The notes: generated by a model not told the origin, from the letters alone. 64,000 bases of DNA from Glaciecola sp. (GCA_018623155.1 JAAZVZ010000009.1:34594-98593), one strand, 5' to 3'; shown: positions 18,670 through 29,739, numbered from the stretch's first letter. Made by a program: numbers and translations.

Positions 18670-19356
18670 ATGCAAATTTCTGGGCAAACGATACAAAAAT
18701 CGGGTTTGACTGCTACCGTGGTCGGTGCGACCGGTTTGGTTGGTAAGGCGTTAACGCAACAGTTATTAGCGCACCCTGATTATTCTGAAGTAACCATTTT
18801 AGTGCGTCGTGAGCTCGTTCGAGGAGAGTTTGTTGATCCTCTACTGAAGTTACGGGTGATTGTGATTAACTTTGAGGATTTTCAGAATTATCAGGGATAT
18901 TTTAGTGTCGATCACGTTTTTTGTTGCCTGGGCACAACCATCAAGAAAGCGGGTTCTCGCAAAGCGTTTCGCTATGTTGATTTTCAATTAGTTCACGTTG
19001 CTGCACAACTTGCTCGAGCGCAACGAGCTAAGGGGTTCGTTTGGGTATCAAGTGTCGGCGCTAATGCTAAATCTAAGCATTTTTATCTCAAGGTAAAAGG
19101 AGAATTAGAAAATGCGATTTTGACCATGCCACAGCTAGAATACGCTGCAGCAGTAAGACCCTCTTTGTTGTTAGGCGCTCGAGAGGAGCTTCGTCGTAAA
19201 GAACAGTTAGGAATCTGGATGAGTCGTTGGTTATCATGGTGCTTTGTAGGCAAATTTGCTCGATACAAGCCTATTCACGCTAACCAAGTTGCGCGACAAA
19301 TGATAGACTTGCAACCTAAATTGAAAATATCAGCTGAGGTTATCCAAGTTGTCTAA
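18670..19356 (+). CDS. NAD(P)-binding Rossmann protein, TIP30/HTATIP2-like
   Basis: A 228-residue atypical short-chain dehydrogenase fold. The cofactor motif GATGLVGKAL lies near residues 18-27, followed by CCLGTTIKKAGS and VSSVGANAKS, which are characteristic of the TIP30/HTATIP2-like NAD(P)-binding group. An arginine and lysine (LVRRE; FYLKVKGELE) fit an NADP-type atypical SDR. The function in bacteria is not established. It overlaps the next gene (trmN6) by eight bases, so the two are likely cotranslated. The gene is divergent from the DPP-IV gene, with 71 bases between them. Confidence 0.8.
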   Translation: MQISGQTIQKSGLTATVVGATGLVGKALTQQLLAHPDYSEVTILVRRELVRGEFVDPLLKLRVIVINFEDFQNYQGYFSVDHVFCCLGTTIKKAGSRKAFRYVDFQLVHVAAQLARAQRAKGFVWVSSVGANAKSKHFYLKVKGELENAILTMPQLEYAAAVRPSLLLGAREELRRKEQLGIWMSRWLSWCFVGKFARYKPIHANQVARQMIDLQPKLKISAEVIQVV

Positions 19357-20086
19357 CTCAGGAAACGACGGATTTCGTTTTAAGCAATTTGTTATTGAGC
19401 ATAATCAATGTGGCATGAAAGTCGGCACAGATAGTATTGTGTTGGGCTCTTGGGTGAATACTAGAGATGTTCGATATATCTTAGATATTGGAACAGGTTC
19501 GGGTTTACTCGCTTTAATGTTGGCGCAGAAAACGTTTAATACGAGTCTTATCTCTGCCGTGGAGATTGAACCTGCAGCAGTGCGTCAAGCACGTAACAAT
19601 ATTCAAAAGTCCAAATTTGCCGATCAAGTCAGAGTGATTGAGAGTGACATTAAAACTTTTCACGCCTCAATCCCTTATGATTTGATTATTTCCAATCCGC
19701 CATATTATAAAGGAATGCACAAGCAGCAACACAATTTGATAGACCCGAACCAAGCTAGAGTCTATGCTCGTTCGCAACAACATTTGTCACATAAACAGTT
19801 AGTGGAACAGGTAGTTAGGCTCTTAAGTTTAAACGGATATTTTTATTGTGTGATCCCGACTAGTGATGTCCCTAATTTATTGGAATATGGGTCTAAAGAA
19901 GGACTTTATTTGAATAAACGCCTAGATATTCGCAGCAATCAACACAGCGACAAAATCCGAAGTTGCTTGTGTTTTTCCCGGAACAAAAACATCGTTGAAC
20001 TTGATGAACTGGTTATTTATGAAAGTGCTAGGTCGTATACCGAAGAGTATCGGTCTATGTGTCGGGATTATTATTTGAATTTTTAA
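19349..20086 (+). CDS. trmN6: tRNA1(Val) A37 N6-methyltransferase
   Basis: TrmN6 (YfiC) methylates A37 of tRNA1(Val). The 245-residue product has the SAM-binding motif DIGTGSGLLALMLAQ near residue 43 and the N6-adenine methyltransferase motif NPPYY (SNPPYYKG) near residue 114. The beginning FRFKQFVIEHNQCGMKVGTDSIVLGSW is a standard YfiC N-terminus. The start used here is a TTG at 19349, inside the end of the preceding gene, because the family alignment needs residues from close to this point and no ATG is available. Confidence 0.93.
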   Translation: MSNSGNDGFRFKQFVIEHNQCGMKVGTDSIVLGSWVNTRDVRYILDIGTGSGLLALMLAQKTFNTSLISAVEIEPAAVRQARNNIQKSKFADQVRVIESDIKTFHASIPYDLIISNPPYYKGMHKQQHNLIDPNQARVYARSQQHLSHKQLVEQVVRLLSLNGYFYCVIPTSDVPNLLEYGSKEGLYLNKRLDIRSNQHSDKIRSCLCFSRNKNIVELDELVIYESARSYTEEYRSMCRDYYLNF

Positions 20087-20091
20087 GATGA

Positions 20092-20460
20092 GTGGTGGGT
20101 TTGAATCCGATGGCAATCTCGTTGGACAATATGGGGCAAGTTATCGATATCACGCCAATCAGTTGGAATGGTGTCCCTTTGCATATTCCCAAGTTTCAAA
20201 TTTATGCAATTATACCCAACCCGGTGTTTTCTGGTTTTCACCATAAAGACGGCAAGCAGTTTCCATTGATGGACGTTGAGACATATCAAATACCAATAGT
20301 AGAGCCATACGGCGGTTCGCTTGATACTCCCCCCAAATTTGCTGTGATCATCAGTCATTATATAGAGAATGAATTTAGTTTGTACGCTTATCCAGCCGAC
20401 AATATTGAAGAAACGTATCGCATTAGTTATTCAGAGTGGCTTGCAGAAGGTTCTGAATAA
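20092..20460 (+). CDS. Hypothetical protein upstream of ygjV-like gene
   Basis: This product is not recognised. It is a soluble, acidic protein of up to 122 residues with no membrane helix, signal peptide or obvious motif; prolines and aromatic residues are frequent (IPKFQIYAIIPNPVF). It is supported by position: it starts within a few bases of the trmN6 stop and its stop overlaps the ATG of the next gene by one base (TAATG). The start is uncertain. GTG at 20092 is used; ATG at 20110 would give 116 residues. A 52-codon reading frame in another frame begins at 20088 and is judged spurious. Confidence 0.68.
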   Translation: MVGLNPMAISLDNMGQVIDITPISWNGVPLHIPKFQIYAIIPNPVFSGFHHKDGKQFPLMDVETYQIPIVEPYGGSLDTPPKFAVIISHYIENEFSLYAYPADNIEETYRISYSEWLAEGSE

Positions 20461-20966
20461 TGTTCACAGGGTACGACATTATCGCTGAGCTCATCGGTGC
20501 CGGCGCCCTTGCTTTTAACATTGTTGCGTACCGGCAAAATGATATGGCACGCTATTTAATATTTTCGGGTTGTTCGATGGCTTGTTTAAGTGTGCATTTT
20601 TATCTACTGGAAGCGTTCGCTGCAGCCATTGGGTGTGCATTGGCCGCCTTACGCAATGCGGTAGCTCTCAAATCCCGAGCATCATGGGTTGTGGTCTTGT
20701 TTGTCTCGTTAAATATGTCAGCTATGCTGATTGAATATTTTGTGCTTAAACATGGTGCTTTATTGTTTCTTGCCTATACATCGGGATTTATTTTTACCGT
20801 TGGCTCAATTGTGATCACTCAAGTCGAGGTAATGCGCCGCTGGTTCTTAGTTGCTGAAGCGCTAGGATGTTTGTATGCCATAATTGTAGGCAGTATATTT
20901 GGCACCATTTTTAACCTAGTCAATATAACGAATATCGTGAGCAAAATGCGTAAAGTTCAAGGTTAA
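20460..20966 (+). CDS. YgjV-like inner membrane protein
   Basis: A 168-residue integral membrane protein with about five hydrophobic segments. The pattern of an opening helix, NIVAYRQNDM, a cysteine-containing second helix and ALRNAV after the third resembles the YgjV (Imp-YgjV) inner membrane family, whose function is unknown. The start codon overlaps the stop of the preceding gene by one base, so it ends a four-gene operon beginning at 18670. A hairpin follows the gene. Confidence 0.75.
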   Translation: MFTGYDIIAELIGAGALAFNIVAYRQNDMARYLIFSGCSMACLSVHFYLLEAFAAAIGCALAALRNAVALKSRASWVVVLFVSLNMSAMLIEYFVLKHGALLFLAYTSGFIFTVGSIVITQVEVMRRWFLVAEALGCLYAIIVGSIFGTIFNLVNITNIVSKMRKVQG

Positions 20967-20972
20967 TGATAT

Positions 20973-21005
20973 AAAAAAACCGCCTAACTCATAAGAGGTA
21001 AGCGG
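20973..21005 (-). terminator. Terminator after exbD-like gene
   Basis: Read on the minus strand, a GC-rich 11-base stem with two mismatches (20980-20990 against 20995-21005, loop of four) is followed by seven T residues from the A run at 20973-20979. It is well placed to end the exbD-like transcript and may slow the convergent ygjV-like transcript, although the plus side has only a weak T run. Confidence 0.75.
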
Positions 21006-21025
21006 CTTATTCAAGTAAAGACTTA

Positions 21026-21430
21026 CTAATCGTCTTTAACCAATACTGACACTCGGTTGATACCAGCAATCTTAGCTTGGTTCATTACTTCAACGACGAT
21101 ACCATGCTCAGCATCTTCGTGTGCCTGAATCGCTGCAACATCAGTGTTATTTTCGGCGAGAAACGTTTGAATATTTGCCACAACTCGACGGATATCGACT
21201 TCACGACCATTCATTTTGATAACACCTGCGTCGTCAATTTGAATCGATAAAGCTTTGCTCGGTTGTTTTGATTCGTTGTTGTCTTTAGGGCGATTTACAT
21301 CAAGGCCCTTCTCTTTGGCAAAAGAAGTCGTCACAATGAAGAAAATCAACATGATGAAGACGATGTCGAGCATCGGCGTCATGTCAATTTGTGCTTCGTC
21401 ATCACTGGAGGTATGTTTTTTCTTTTTCAT
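21026..21430 (-). CDS. ExbD/TolR family biopolymer transport protein
   Basis: A 134-residue member of the ExbD/TolR family, the proton-channel partner of ExbB/TolQ that energises outer-membrane processes. It has a charged cytoplasmic start, one transmembrane helix with the protonatable aspartate in DMTPMLDIVFIMLIFF (about residues 16-40) and a periplasmic domain ending VSVLVKDD. The ATG at 21430 gives the normal N-terminus; a much longer frame to 21574 is rejected. No exbB, tonB or receptor gene is adjacent, so the partner must be encoded elsewhere. No strong ribosome binding site is visible. Confidence 0.88.
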   Translation of the reverse strand: MKKKKHTSSDDEAQIDMTPMLDIVFIMLIFFIVTTSFAKEKGLDVNRPKDNNESKQPSKALSIQIDDAGVIKMNGREVDIRRVVANIQTFLAENNTDVAAIQAHEDAEHGIVVEVMNQAKIAGINRVSVLVKDD

Positions 21431-21533
21431 ACTACTATTGATCTTATTTATGATGAAATTAACGTCTAGTATAATGAAAATTGAGCAAAAAAAACAGCAA
21501 AAATGTAAATAGAATGTAGGTTTTTTAGCTTGA

Positions 21534-22337
21534 TTAACCTGACGTTTCCTGCCTGTAAGTAATTGCTTGACCAAGTTGCATGAAATACTTGGAAAACAGT
21601 CGATTTACTGCCAAACGGTGATTGCCTATTGGGTATAATCCTTGTTGTGCCCACTCTGATTGCTTTGTCCCGAACACCAAGAAATGGTTCTTGATTGCTT
21701 GATCTTGCACCATGGCTTCAAAGGCTCTAGCGCATACTTCTTGAGGCAAAGCAAAGTATATACTTTTGTTTGCTTTATCCATCGCTACAGAGGATGACAT
21801 AAGAGGGTTAAGTTCCCCTTCAATTGGACTTAACAATATGGTGTGAAGCGTTTCTAACAAACAGGTGTTGAGAGGGTGTTGTCGCAGTGGTTTTGAGCTC
21901 AGACTCAACGCCGAAGCAAAAGCGCCCGTTTGATTGATCTGAAACACTTTTGGGGCTATGTAGTGATCAAATGCGTGAAACCATTCGTGGGCGAGTGACC
22001 CAGCACCGGCATTTTTGGCAAGCGCCAACTCGCGTTTGACTGGTGTATAATGCGCACTGACACCTTTGCGTCCACCGCTACCGAAGGCCAATGCAAGGGT
22101 TTGGTTTAACCCTAATGTGACATAGGGCACTTGTAAAATATCGGCCAGGTCACATAGCGCGTCAAAAAATAAGTTAGCAGCAAGTTGTTGTTCTACCGCA
22201 GAGACCCATTTACCGATGGTGATACCGCGTAAACCAAAAAACTTGTGAATATCAGCAAAACTGACATCCGCGCCAGCACGATGTGAAGGTCCATCACGAT
22301 AAAAGCCTCGTTGTAAACGATTTAGTGGTTGTCCCAC
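21534..22337 (-). CDS. LPD1-domain-like putative metallopeptidase (possibly CLCA_X family)
   Basis: A 267-residue protein without a signal peptide. Its centre has LAFGSGGRKGVSAHYTP followed by GAGSLAHEWFHAFDHY, a pattern like the LPD1 domain of large polyvalent phage and plasmid proteins, with an HExxH zincin-type motif (HEWFH) near residue 117. That suggests a metal-dependent hydrolase, but activity is inferred only from the motif. Similar stand-alone proteins occur near flavodoxin genes in marine gammaproteobacteria as 'CLCA_X family' proteins (recalled, not checked). It starts with GTG overlapping the flavodoxin stop by one base, so the two are translationally coupled. Confidence 0.6.
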   Translation of the reverse strand: MGQPLNRLQRGFYRDGPSHRAGADVSFADIHKFFGLRGITIGKWVSAVEQQLAANLFFDALCDLADILQVPYVTLGLNQTLALAFGSGGRKGVSAHYTPVKRELALAKNAGAGSLAHEWFHAFDHYIAPKVFQINQTGAFASALSLSSKPLRQHPLNTCLLETLHTILLSPIEGELNPLMSSSVAMDKANKSIYFALPQEVCARAFEAMVQDQAIKNHFLVFGTKQSEWAQQGLYPIGNHRLAVNRLFSKYFMQLGQAITYRQETSG

Positions 22338-22864
22338 TAGTCTGTAAACTCAGCTAAAACGCCATCAATCCACTTGGCAACTCTGGCATCTGTCTGCTCA
22401 AATTGATTCTCATCATCCAGAGCTAAACCGACAAAGAACTCTCGATCATCCGTTAACGCTTTTGATTGATTAAATTCATATTCTGCTGTGTTCGGCCAAT
22501 AACCACATACATGAGCACCGGCTGCGACAACGACATCATGTAACATACCCAAGGCATCTTGGAACCAGTCAGCATAGCCGTACATATCACCTAATCCATA
22601 TAACGCAACGGTTTTGTCAGTCCAATTAATTTGCGCCGCTTCATCCCAATGACTTTCCCAATCTTCTTGTAATTCACCAAAATCCCAAGTCGATATGCCT
22701 AAGATAACCTTGTCGTATTGTGCAACATCCGCAAGCGCAACGTCTTTGATATTATACATATCTACAACAAAATCCCCATTTACTTCGATAGCGGCTTTAA
22801 TTTTTTCACCCGCCATTTCGGTATAGCAGGTGGTAGAGCCATAAAATAACCCGATGCGTTGCAA
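22337..22864 (-). CDS. fldB: Flavodoxin, FldB-like
   Basis: A long-chain flavodoxin of 175 residues that carries FMN and shuttles low-potential electrons. The phosphate-binding loop GLFYGSTTCYTEMAGEKI is at the N-terminus, the 50s loop is GISTWDFGELQEDWE and the 90s loop is GLGDMYGYADWFQDA. The cysteine-containing TTCY resembles FldB more than FldA. The start is a TTG at 22864, chosen because an AAGGTGAT ribosome binding site lies six bases upstream; a GTG at 22873 falls inside that site. It overlaps the LPD1-like gene by one base. Confidence 0.88.
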   Translation of the reverse strand: MQRIGLFYGSTTCYTEMAGEKIKAAIEVNGDFVVDMYNIKDVALADVAQYDKVILGISTWDFGELQEDWESHWDEAAQINWTDKTVALYGLGDMYGYADWFQDALGMLHDVVVAAGAHVCGYWPNTAEYEFNQSKALTDDREFFVGLALDDENQFEQTDARVAKWIDGVLAEFTD

Positions 22865-22917
22865 GAATATCACCTTAATGTATTGGTCTAAGAATATGGC
22901 GCGTAGAATACCAAAAT

Positions 22918-24759
22918 TTACAGGTCCTCAAAAGGTATCTTGCTCTGATCGGCACACAGTAATGTACATTTTACCTCGCTTAAATCAAACTCTGAGCGAT
23001 TTGGCAGTTGCAATACACCCATCGCACACGGATTGATATGTTCAGCAGCATCATAACCGAATGGCTTGCGTTCAGTAATCTTCATAAAGCGACGTTTGGT
23101 CAAAAAATTCAGCGGCGAACGAGAGGAATAAAAAAGTCGATTCAGGTGGTCAAAAAAGCGTAATAACTGGTCTGGAAACTGATTTTTGATGCCACTACAA
23201 GTAAATTGAAGAACTTGGGGGGAGTTGCGTCTGAAGCGCATGCGAACGTCGTATACAAATGAATAGTGAACATCCCCACTTAAAATCATAAAGCGAGGAG
23301 GGGTTTTGATGTGGCGAAATATATTGAGCATAACATTGGCAGTGCCTTTATGCGCCATCCAGTTTTCGGCATCTACGGTAAGTGCTTGACCAAACCACGT
23401 GAATACGCGCTGGATCATTTCAATAAATTTCATGCCGTATATGGGTGCGGCTGATACTACGATAACGTTGTCATGCCCAACAATAGATTGCTGAAAATTA
23501 ACCAATGCTTCCCAGTCCATCAGACCCGAAGGCTTTTTGGGATTTGATTCTGAACGCCAACGACGCGTGCGAGTGTCTAAGACTCGAACGGGTGGTTGAG
23601 TATCGAGCGAGTAATGCCACTTTTCCCAGTCAAATATAGCCTCGAGAAGCTCATCGTGTGCTTTGATCTTGGTTTTGAGTAGGTGCTTTTTGAGGAGTCG
23701 GAGCAAAGGGGTTAAGCGTTTGGGTTGATTACCAATCCCTTGAAATAAGGTGTAGCCTAAAAGTGCGTTACCAATAATCCGTTTTGAAAATGGATTTCCA
23801 TACACCGCCTCTTCCCAAGCCCGATTGAGGTTCCAATCGTCGGTAATATCGTGATCATCAAAAATCATATAAGTTGGAATGCGCGCAAGAACGGTTTGTA
23901 CGCTTTCCAAACCTTCAACAAAGGTTTCTACAATCTGCTGTTCTTTGCGGTATCTGTCGCGAAATTCATCAGGAGCAACACTCTCATCAAATTCAATAAA
24001 TTTCCACATTACGGGGGAAAAGCTTAACAAATACAACGCACAAATTTCAGCAAAGCTCATTAAATGGTTTTGCGCATTTACTGAGGTGAATAATGGTTTG
24101 CGCTTCGCCCGAAAAAACACCTTGTCCAAAGTTTCGTTAGCTTCGCTATCGGGTAACAAAGATTCGCGGAGATAATAGCCATAAGCGTGACCGCAAAGAT
24201 CATTTGAACATTGCACGACACCGTCGGTAAAGGATTCTTGGTGTAACCCAAGTAAAGTAATCACTTGATTAATCGCATGTAAGGTAGGACCTGCAACATC
24301 ATCCACATACACCTGATCGCCAGTTAAAAACAATATGTCAGGCCGTTCATCACTTTCGAGCAACCCCACCACAGTAGGTAGCGCATCGTGTCCTTCACTA
24401 TGGATTTTGCGACAAGAACCATGCATTACATTGGTCAGCTGTGAGGGCACATAGCACTTTGTGGATGTATTTGAGAGGGAGAGGCTCTTGTCATCTACTT
24501 GAATATCATAGATAAAAGGAGAGTCGACCTTGAACAAGTCCTTTTTATGTACATGGATAATATGTAAAAAAGCGTTTTTGCCAAGAGGCAAGCAATCTTG
24601 GTTCACGTGACGTGGGGTGAACGTTATTTTTCGGCCAAGTTGGGTAAGCGTAATCTCAGGTGCACACAATTGGCTTGTCACAAGTGTGACACATATTTCA
24701 TCTACACTTGTGTGTCTAAGAAACGGACCAGCAATGAGTAAAGGGATTTTGTTTGTCAT
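22918..24759 (-). CDS. PhoD-like metallophosphatase family protein
   Basis: A 613-residue protein of the PhoD-like phosphatase family. Metal-binding signatures are in order: GSCRK near residue 115, LFLTGDQVYVDD near 150, the DDHDITDDWN block near 300, and GDVHYSF near 500 (MILSGDVHYSFVYD). No signal peptide or Tat motif is visible at the start (MTNKIPLLIAGPFLRH), so unlike secreted PhoD it is probably cytoplasmic or peripheral. Known relatives are phosphodiesterases or phosphatases; the substrate is unknown. It is divergent from a lipoprotein gene across 65 bases, in which no Pho box was seen. Confidence 0.85.
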   Translation of the reverse strand: MTNKIPLLIAGPFLRHTSVDEICVTLVTSQLCAPEITLTQLGRKITFTPRHVNQDCLPLGKNAFLHIIHVHKKDLFKVDSPFIYDIQVDDKSLSLSNTSTKCYVPSQLTNVMHGSCRKIHSEGHDALPTVVGLLESDERPDILFLTGDQVYVDDVAGPTLHAINQVITLLGLHQESFTDGVVQCSNDLCGHAYGYYLRESLLPDSEANETLDKVFFRAKRKPLFTSVNAQNHLMSFAEICALYLLSFSPVMWKFIEFDESVAPDEFRDRYRKEQQIVETFVEGLESVQTVLARIPTYMIFDDHDITDDWNLNRAWEEAVYGNPFSKRIIGNALLGYTLFQGIGNQPKRLTPLLRLLKKHLLKTKIKAHDELLEAIFDWEKWHYSLDTQPPVRVLDTRTRRWRSESNPKKPSGLMDWEALVNFQQSIVGHDNVIVVSAAPIYGMKFIEMIQRVFTWFGQALTVDAENWMAHKGTANVMLNIFRHIKTPPRFMILSGDVHYSFVYDVRMRFRRNSPQVLQFTCSGIKNQFPDQLLRFFDHLNRLFYSSRSPLNFLTKRRFMKITERKPFGYDAAEHINPCAMGVLQLPNRSEFDLSEVKCTLLCADQSKIPFEDL

Positions 24760-24824
24760 GTTTTGAGTAATGTATATACAATAAAAGACAACACCTTAAG
24801 ACTAACAAAAATAAGTGAATAAAT

Positions 24825-27231
<2,407 letters not shown>

Positions 27232-27489
27232 TTATTGGGGCATATTGAATAGCTTTTCTCTTTGCCATTGTGCTTTGTTAAATGTTTTTATAGATACCGC
27301 GTGCATCGAACCATCAGCGATTTTGTCATTAAGTGGGCCATATACAAACTGTTGTCGTTTAACGCGAGACATCTCATCAAATTTGTCGCTCACGGCAATG
27401 ATTTGAAAGTGTGAACCATCACTCTTGACGTGTACTTCTTCTAATTCTAGAGTGTCTTTTAGATGCTGCTCGATTTGTTCGTTGGTCAT
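27232..27489 (-). CDS. ibaG: BolA family protein IbaG (YrbA)
   Basis: An 85-residue BolA-family protein. The helix-turn-helix-like core and the conserved VKSDGSHFQIIAVS and RVKRQQFVYGPL segments are visible, with the late histidine in DGSMHAVSIKTF. IbaG, like BolA, works with monothiol glutaredoxins in Fe-S and stress biology; in E. coli it sits beside murA as here. The ATG at 27489 is chosen over an in-frame TTG two codons upstream because AAAGG lies six bases before it. Confidence 0.93.
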   Translation of the reverse strand: MTNEQIEQHLKDTLELEEVHVKSDGSHFQIIAVSDKFDEMSRVKRQQFVYGPLNDKIADGSMHAVSIKTFNKAQWQREKLFNMPQ

Positions 27490-27507
27490 GGACAACCTTT
27501 ATCTTAA

Positions 27508-27792
27508 CTAAGTGTTTAACAATTCGTCGGCATTCGATAGCGCCGCAAGATGTCTTAATTTATCAGGAACGCGTTCGAAACGCACTTTTATGTTGTGCTG
27601 TTTACAGTCGCGCAACAAGTTAATTAATACGGCAAGACCCGCGCTATCAATAACTTCAATACCTGATAAGTCGATCCGCAAACTCGTTTCATTAAGAATT
27701 TGAGGGATCTGACAAGTAATGTTGTTGATTATCTGAGCGTTTGAACATTGTCCAGATATAACAAGAAGCGCTTTACTGTAGTTGAGTTCCAT
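27508..27792 (-). CDS. mlaB: STAS-domain lipid asymmetry protein MlaB
   Basis: MlaB is the small cytoplasmic STAS-domain subunit that stabilises the MlaFE transporter. The 94-residue product has the family motif DLSGIEVIDSAGLAVLINLL around residues 42-61. Its start ATG overlaps the mlaC stop by one base, and it follows mlaFEDC in the canonical order. Part of the Mla system that moves phospholipids between inner and outer membrane to keep the outer leaflet free of phospholipid. Confidence 0.93.
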   Translation of the reverse strand: MELNYSKALLVISGQCSNAQIINNITCQIPQILNETSLRIDLSGIEVIDSAGLAVLINLLRDCKQHNIKVRFERVPDKLRHLAALSNADELLNT

Positions 27793-28466
27793 TATTTTGC
27801 CGCGGTTGCATTTTGTAATACGATAGGTGCATCGATCTTTTGTTGCATTAAAGCAATCACTTTTTCAACGCCGTCTTGACGGATAATGGTTTCAAACTCG
27901 CTGCGTTTTGAGGATAATAAACTTATCCCTTCAGCCACCATATCATATCCTTTCCAAGAGTTCGTTCGACTGTCATAACGTACTTTAAATGCGACTTTTA
28001 TGTCCGGACGACCTTCATCTTGAATCAATGCACGAACGGTAATGGTTTTTTTACCAACATAATCTCCATTTGGCTCGAACGAAACCGTTTGGTCATCATA
28101 ATAACCCATTGCATTGGCATACGTTGTGACAAGGTATTCTTTGAACACGTTTACAAATTCAGCCAGTTGAGGCTTAGGGACCTTCCGAGCATTCTTGCCT
28201 AGCACCATAAATGCTGAGAAACGATAGTCAATATAAGGCAGTAAGTTTTCACGCATAATTGTTCGTAAATGCTCTGGGTTTTGGTCAATCAGTGATTTCT
28301 CTTCCTTCATTCGACCAAATGTCGCTGCAGCTGCCTCTTGAATCATAGCATATGGATCGATAACTTCTGGTTGAGCAAATGATTTAGCCGTTCCAAAGAT
28401 AAGCGTGAAGCAGATGAGAGCCCCCAATAATTGGGAAGAAAAAATGGGTGAAAAAAGACGCTTCAT
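27792..28466 (-). CDS. mlaC: Periplasmic phospholipid-binding protein MlaC
   Basis: MlaC (Ttg2D) is the soluble periplasmic shuttle that carries phospholipid between the outer-membrane complex and MlaD. The 224-residue precursor has a signal peptide ending about residue 31 (GTAKSFAQ). The mature sequence shows the family pattern: NLLPYIDYRFSAFMVLG, then a tyrosine-rich middle (FKEYLVTTYANAMGYYDD), and VRYDSRTNSWKGYDMVAEGISL near the end. It overlaps mlaB by one base and follows mlaD by about 20 bases. Confidence 0.95.
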   Translation of the reverse strand: MKRLFSPIFSSQLLGALICFTLIFGTAKSFAQPEVIDPYAMIQEAAAATFGRMKEEKSLIDQNPEHLRTIMRENLLPYIDYRFSAFMVLGKNARKVPKPQLAEFVNVFKEYLVTTYANAMGYYDDQTVSFEPNGDYVGKKTITVRALIQDEGRPDIKVAFKVRYDSRTNSWKGYDMVAEGISLLSSKRSEFETIIRQDGVEKVIALMQQKIDAPIVLQNATAAK

Positions 28467-28486
28467 TAATGATTCCTTTGATATTC

Positions 28487-28954
28487 TTAGTTACTGTCGC
28501 GACTAAATAAAAATTGTCCAATCAAATCTTCTAGAACTAATGCTGATTTGGTATCTGAAATAAAGTCGCCATCAGCTAGTACAATGGGGTCGTCAAAAGC
28601 AAATCCAGGTTGAAAACCAATGTACTGTTCTCCTAACAAACCAGAAGTCAATATAGCAACTGAACTCGTATCTGGAAAGTTATTGTATTGTTCAGAAATA
28701 CTTAACACGACAACCGGGGTAAAGTCATCTTGATCAAGATAAATCGATTCGACTCGGCCAACCGTAACCCCTCCAACTTTTACCGCAGAGCGTGGCTTTA
28801 AACCGCCAATATTGTCAAATTTAGCATACAGTGTGTAGCTTTGATCTGAACCAGACAGACCTTGATTGGCGACCTTGAGCGCTAACAACAAGACAGCTAA
28901 AAGTGTTAATACGACAAAAGTTCCAACCAGTAGTTCAGTTTTACGTGTGGTCAT
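28487..28954 (-). CDS. mlaD: MCE-domain phospholipid transport protein MlaD
   Basis: MlaD is anchored in the inner membrane by one N-terminal helix (residues about 8-27) and presents a periplasmic MCE domain that forms a hexameric lipid channel on MlaFE. The 155-residue product has the MCE hallmarks FDNIGGLKPRSAVKVGGVTVGRVESI and a later LLGEQYIGFQPG. It lies nine bases after mlaE in the standard mlaFEDCB order. Confidence 0.96.
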   Translation of the reverse strand: MTTRKTELLVGTFVVLTLLAVLLLALKVANQGLSGSDQSYTLYAKFDNIGGLKPRSAVKVGGVTVGRVESIYLDQDDFTPVVVLSISEQYNNFPDTSSVAILTSGLLGEQYIGFQPGFAFDDPIVLADGDFISDTKSALVLEDLIGQFLFSRDSN

Positions 28955-28962
28955 ATATATTC

Positions 28963-29739
28963 CTAGTTTATGCCAAACATGAGTGCTGTAAGCACAAAAT
29001 CCAAGCCAAGAACGGCTAGGGACGAATACACAACGGTTTGTGTCGTGGCTTGAGAAATACCCTCAGAAGTGGGTATGGCATCATATCCTTTAAAAATCGC
29101 AATCCACGTAACGACAATAGCAAAAACAAAACTCTTTATTATGCCATTGACGACATCTTTATCCCATTCAACTGTGGCTTGCATGATCGACCAATAAGAA
29201 CCGGCGTCCACCCCAAGCCAGTCAACACCGACAAGGTGTCCACCCAAAATTCCAATCGCAGAAAAAATTAATGCCAGCATGGGCATGGCAATGACACCTG
29301 CCCAAAAACGAGGAGCAATAATGCGACGGAGTGGGTCAACTGCCATCATCTCTAAGCTACTGAGCTGTTCAGTCGCCTTCATCAAACCAATCTCAGCGGT
29401 TAACGCAGAACCTGCTCGACCCGCAAATAGTAAAGCCGTGACCACAGGTCCAAGCTCGCGCAGTAAAGACAAGGCTACCATTGGGCCAAGGGAACCTTCC
29501 GCACCATAATTAACTAAAATGGTATAACCTTGCAGTGCCATGACCATACCGATGAAAAGTCCTGATACTATTATGATCAAAAGAGACTGCACCCCTACAA
29601 CGTAAATTTGTTGCACGGTAAGGCGAATATTTTTACTCTGTGGGATGGCAAGAATAGCACCTGCAAGCATCAAGAAAGCGCGGCCAAAACTCATAAGAGC
29701 ATTCAGAGTATTCTGGCCAATAGATTGCAGGTAGTTCAT
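28963..29739 (-). CDS. mlaE: Mla transporter permease MlaE
   Basis: The permease subunit of the phospholipid ABC transporter. The 258-residue protein has five to six hydrophobic segments. The permease core motif [29 protein letters not shown]-type stretch spans about residues 89-117 and is followed by [17 protein letters not shown], both standard for MlaE/YrbE. Its start overlaps the mlaF stop by four bases (ATGA), showing tight coupling of ATPase and permease. Confidence 0.97.
   Translation of the reverse strand: MNYLQSIGQNTLNALMSFGRAFLMLAGAILAIPQSKNIRLTVQQIYVVGVQSLLIIIVSGLFIGMVMALQGYTILVNYGAEGSLGPMVALSLLRELGPVVTALLFAGRAGSALTAEIGLMKATEQLSSLEMMAVDPLRRIIAPRFWAGVIAMPMLALIFSAIGILGGHLVGVDWLGVDAGSYWSIMQATVEWDKDVVNGIIKSFVFAIVVTWIAIFKGYDAIPTSEGISQATTQTVVYSSLAVLGLDFVLTALMFGIN

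Noticed and set aside
20088-20246. 52-codon frame starting at ATG 20088
   Set aside because: It overlaps the longer frame that is coupled by TAATG to the next gene, shows no recognisable feature and ends without any downstream coupling.
21431-21574. N-terminal extension of the ExbD frame up to 21574
   Set aside because: The added 48 residues lack a ribosome binding site and overlap the upstream gene end; the ATG at 21430 gives the family-standard N-terminus.
24760-24824. Pho box in front of the PhoD-like metallophosphatase
   Set aside because: No CTGTCAT-like repeats occur in this gap, in contrast to 59669-59708.
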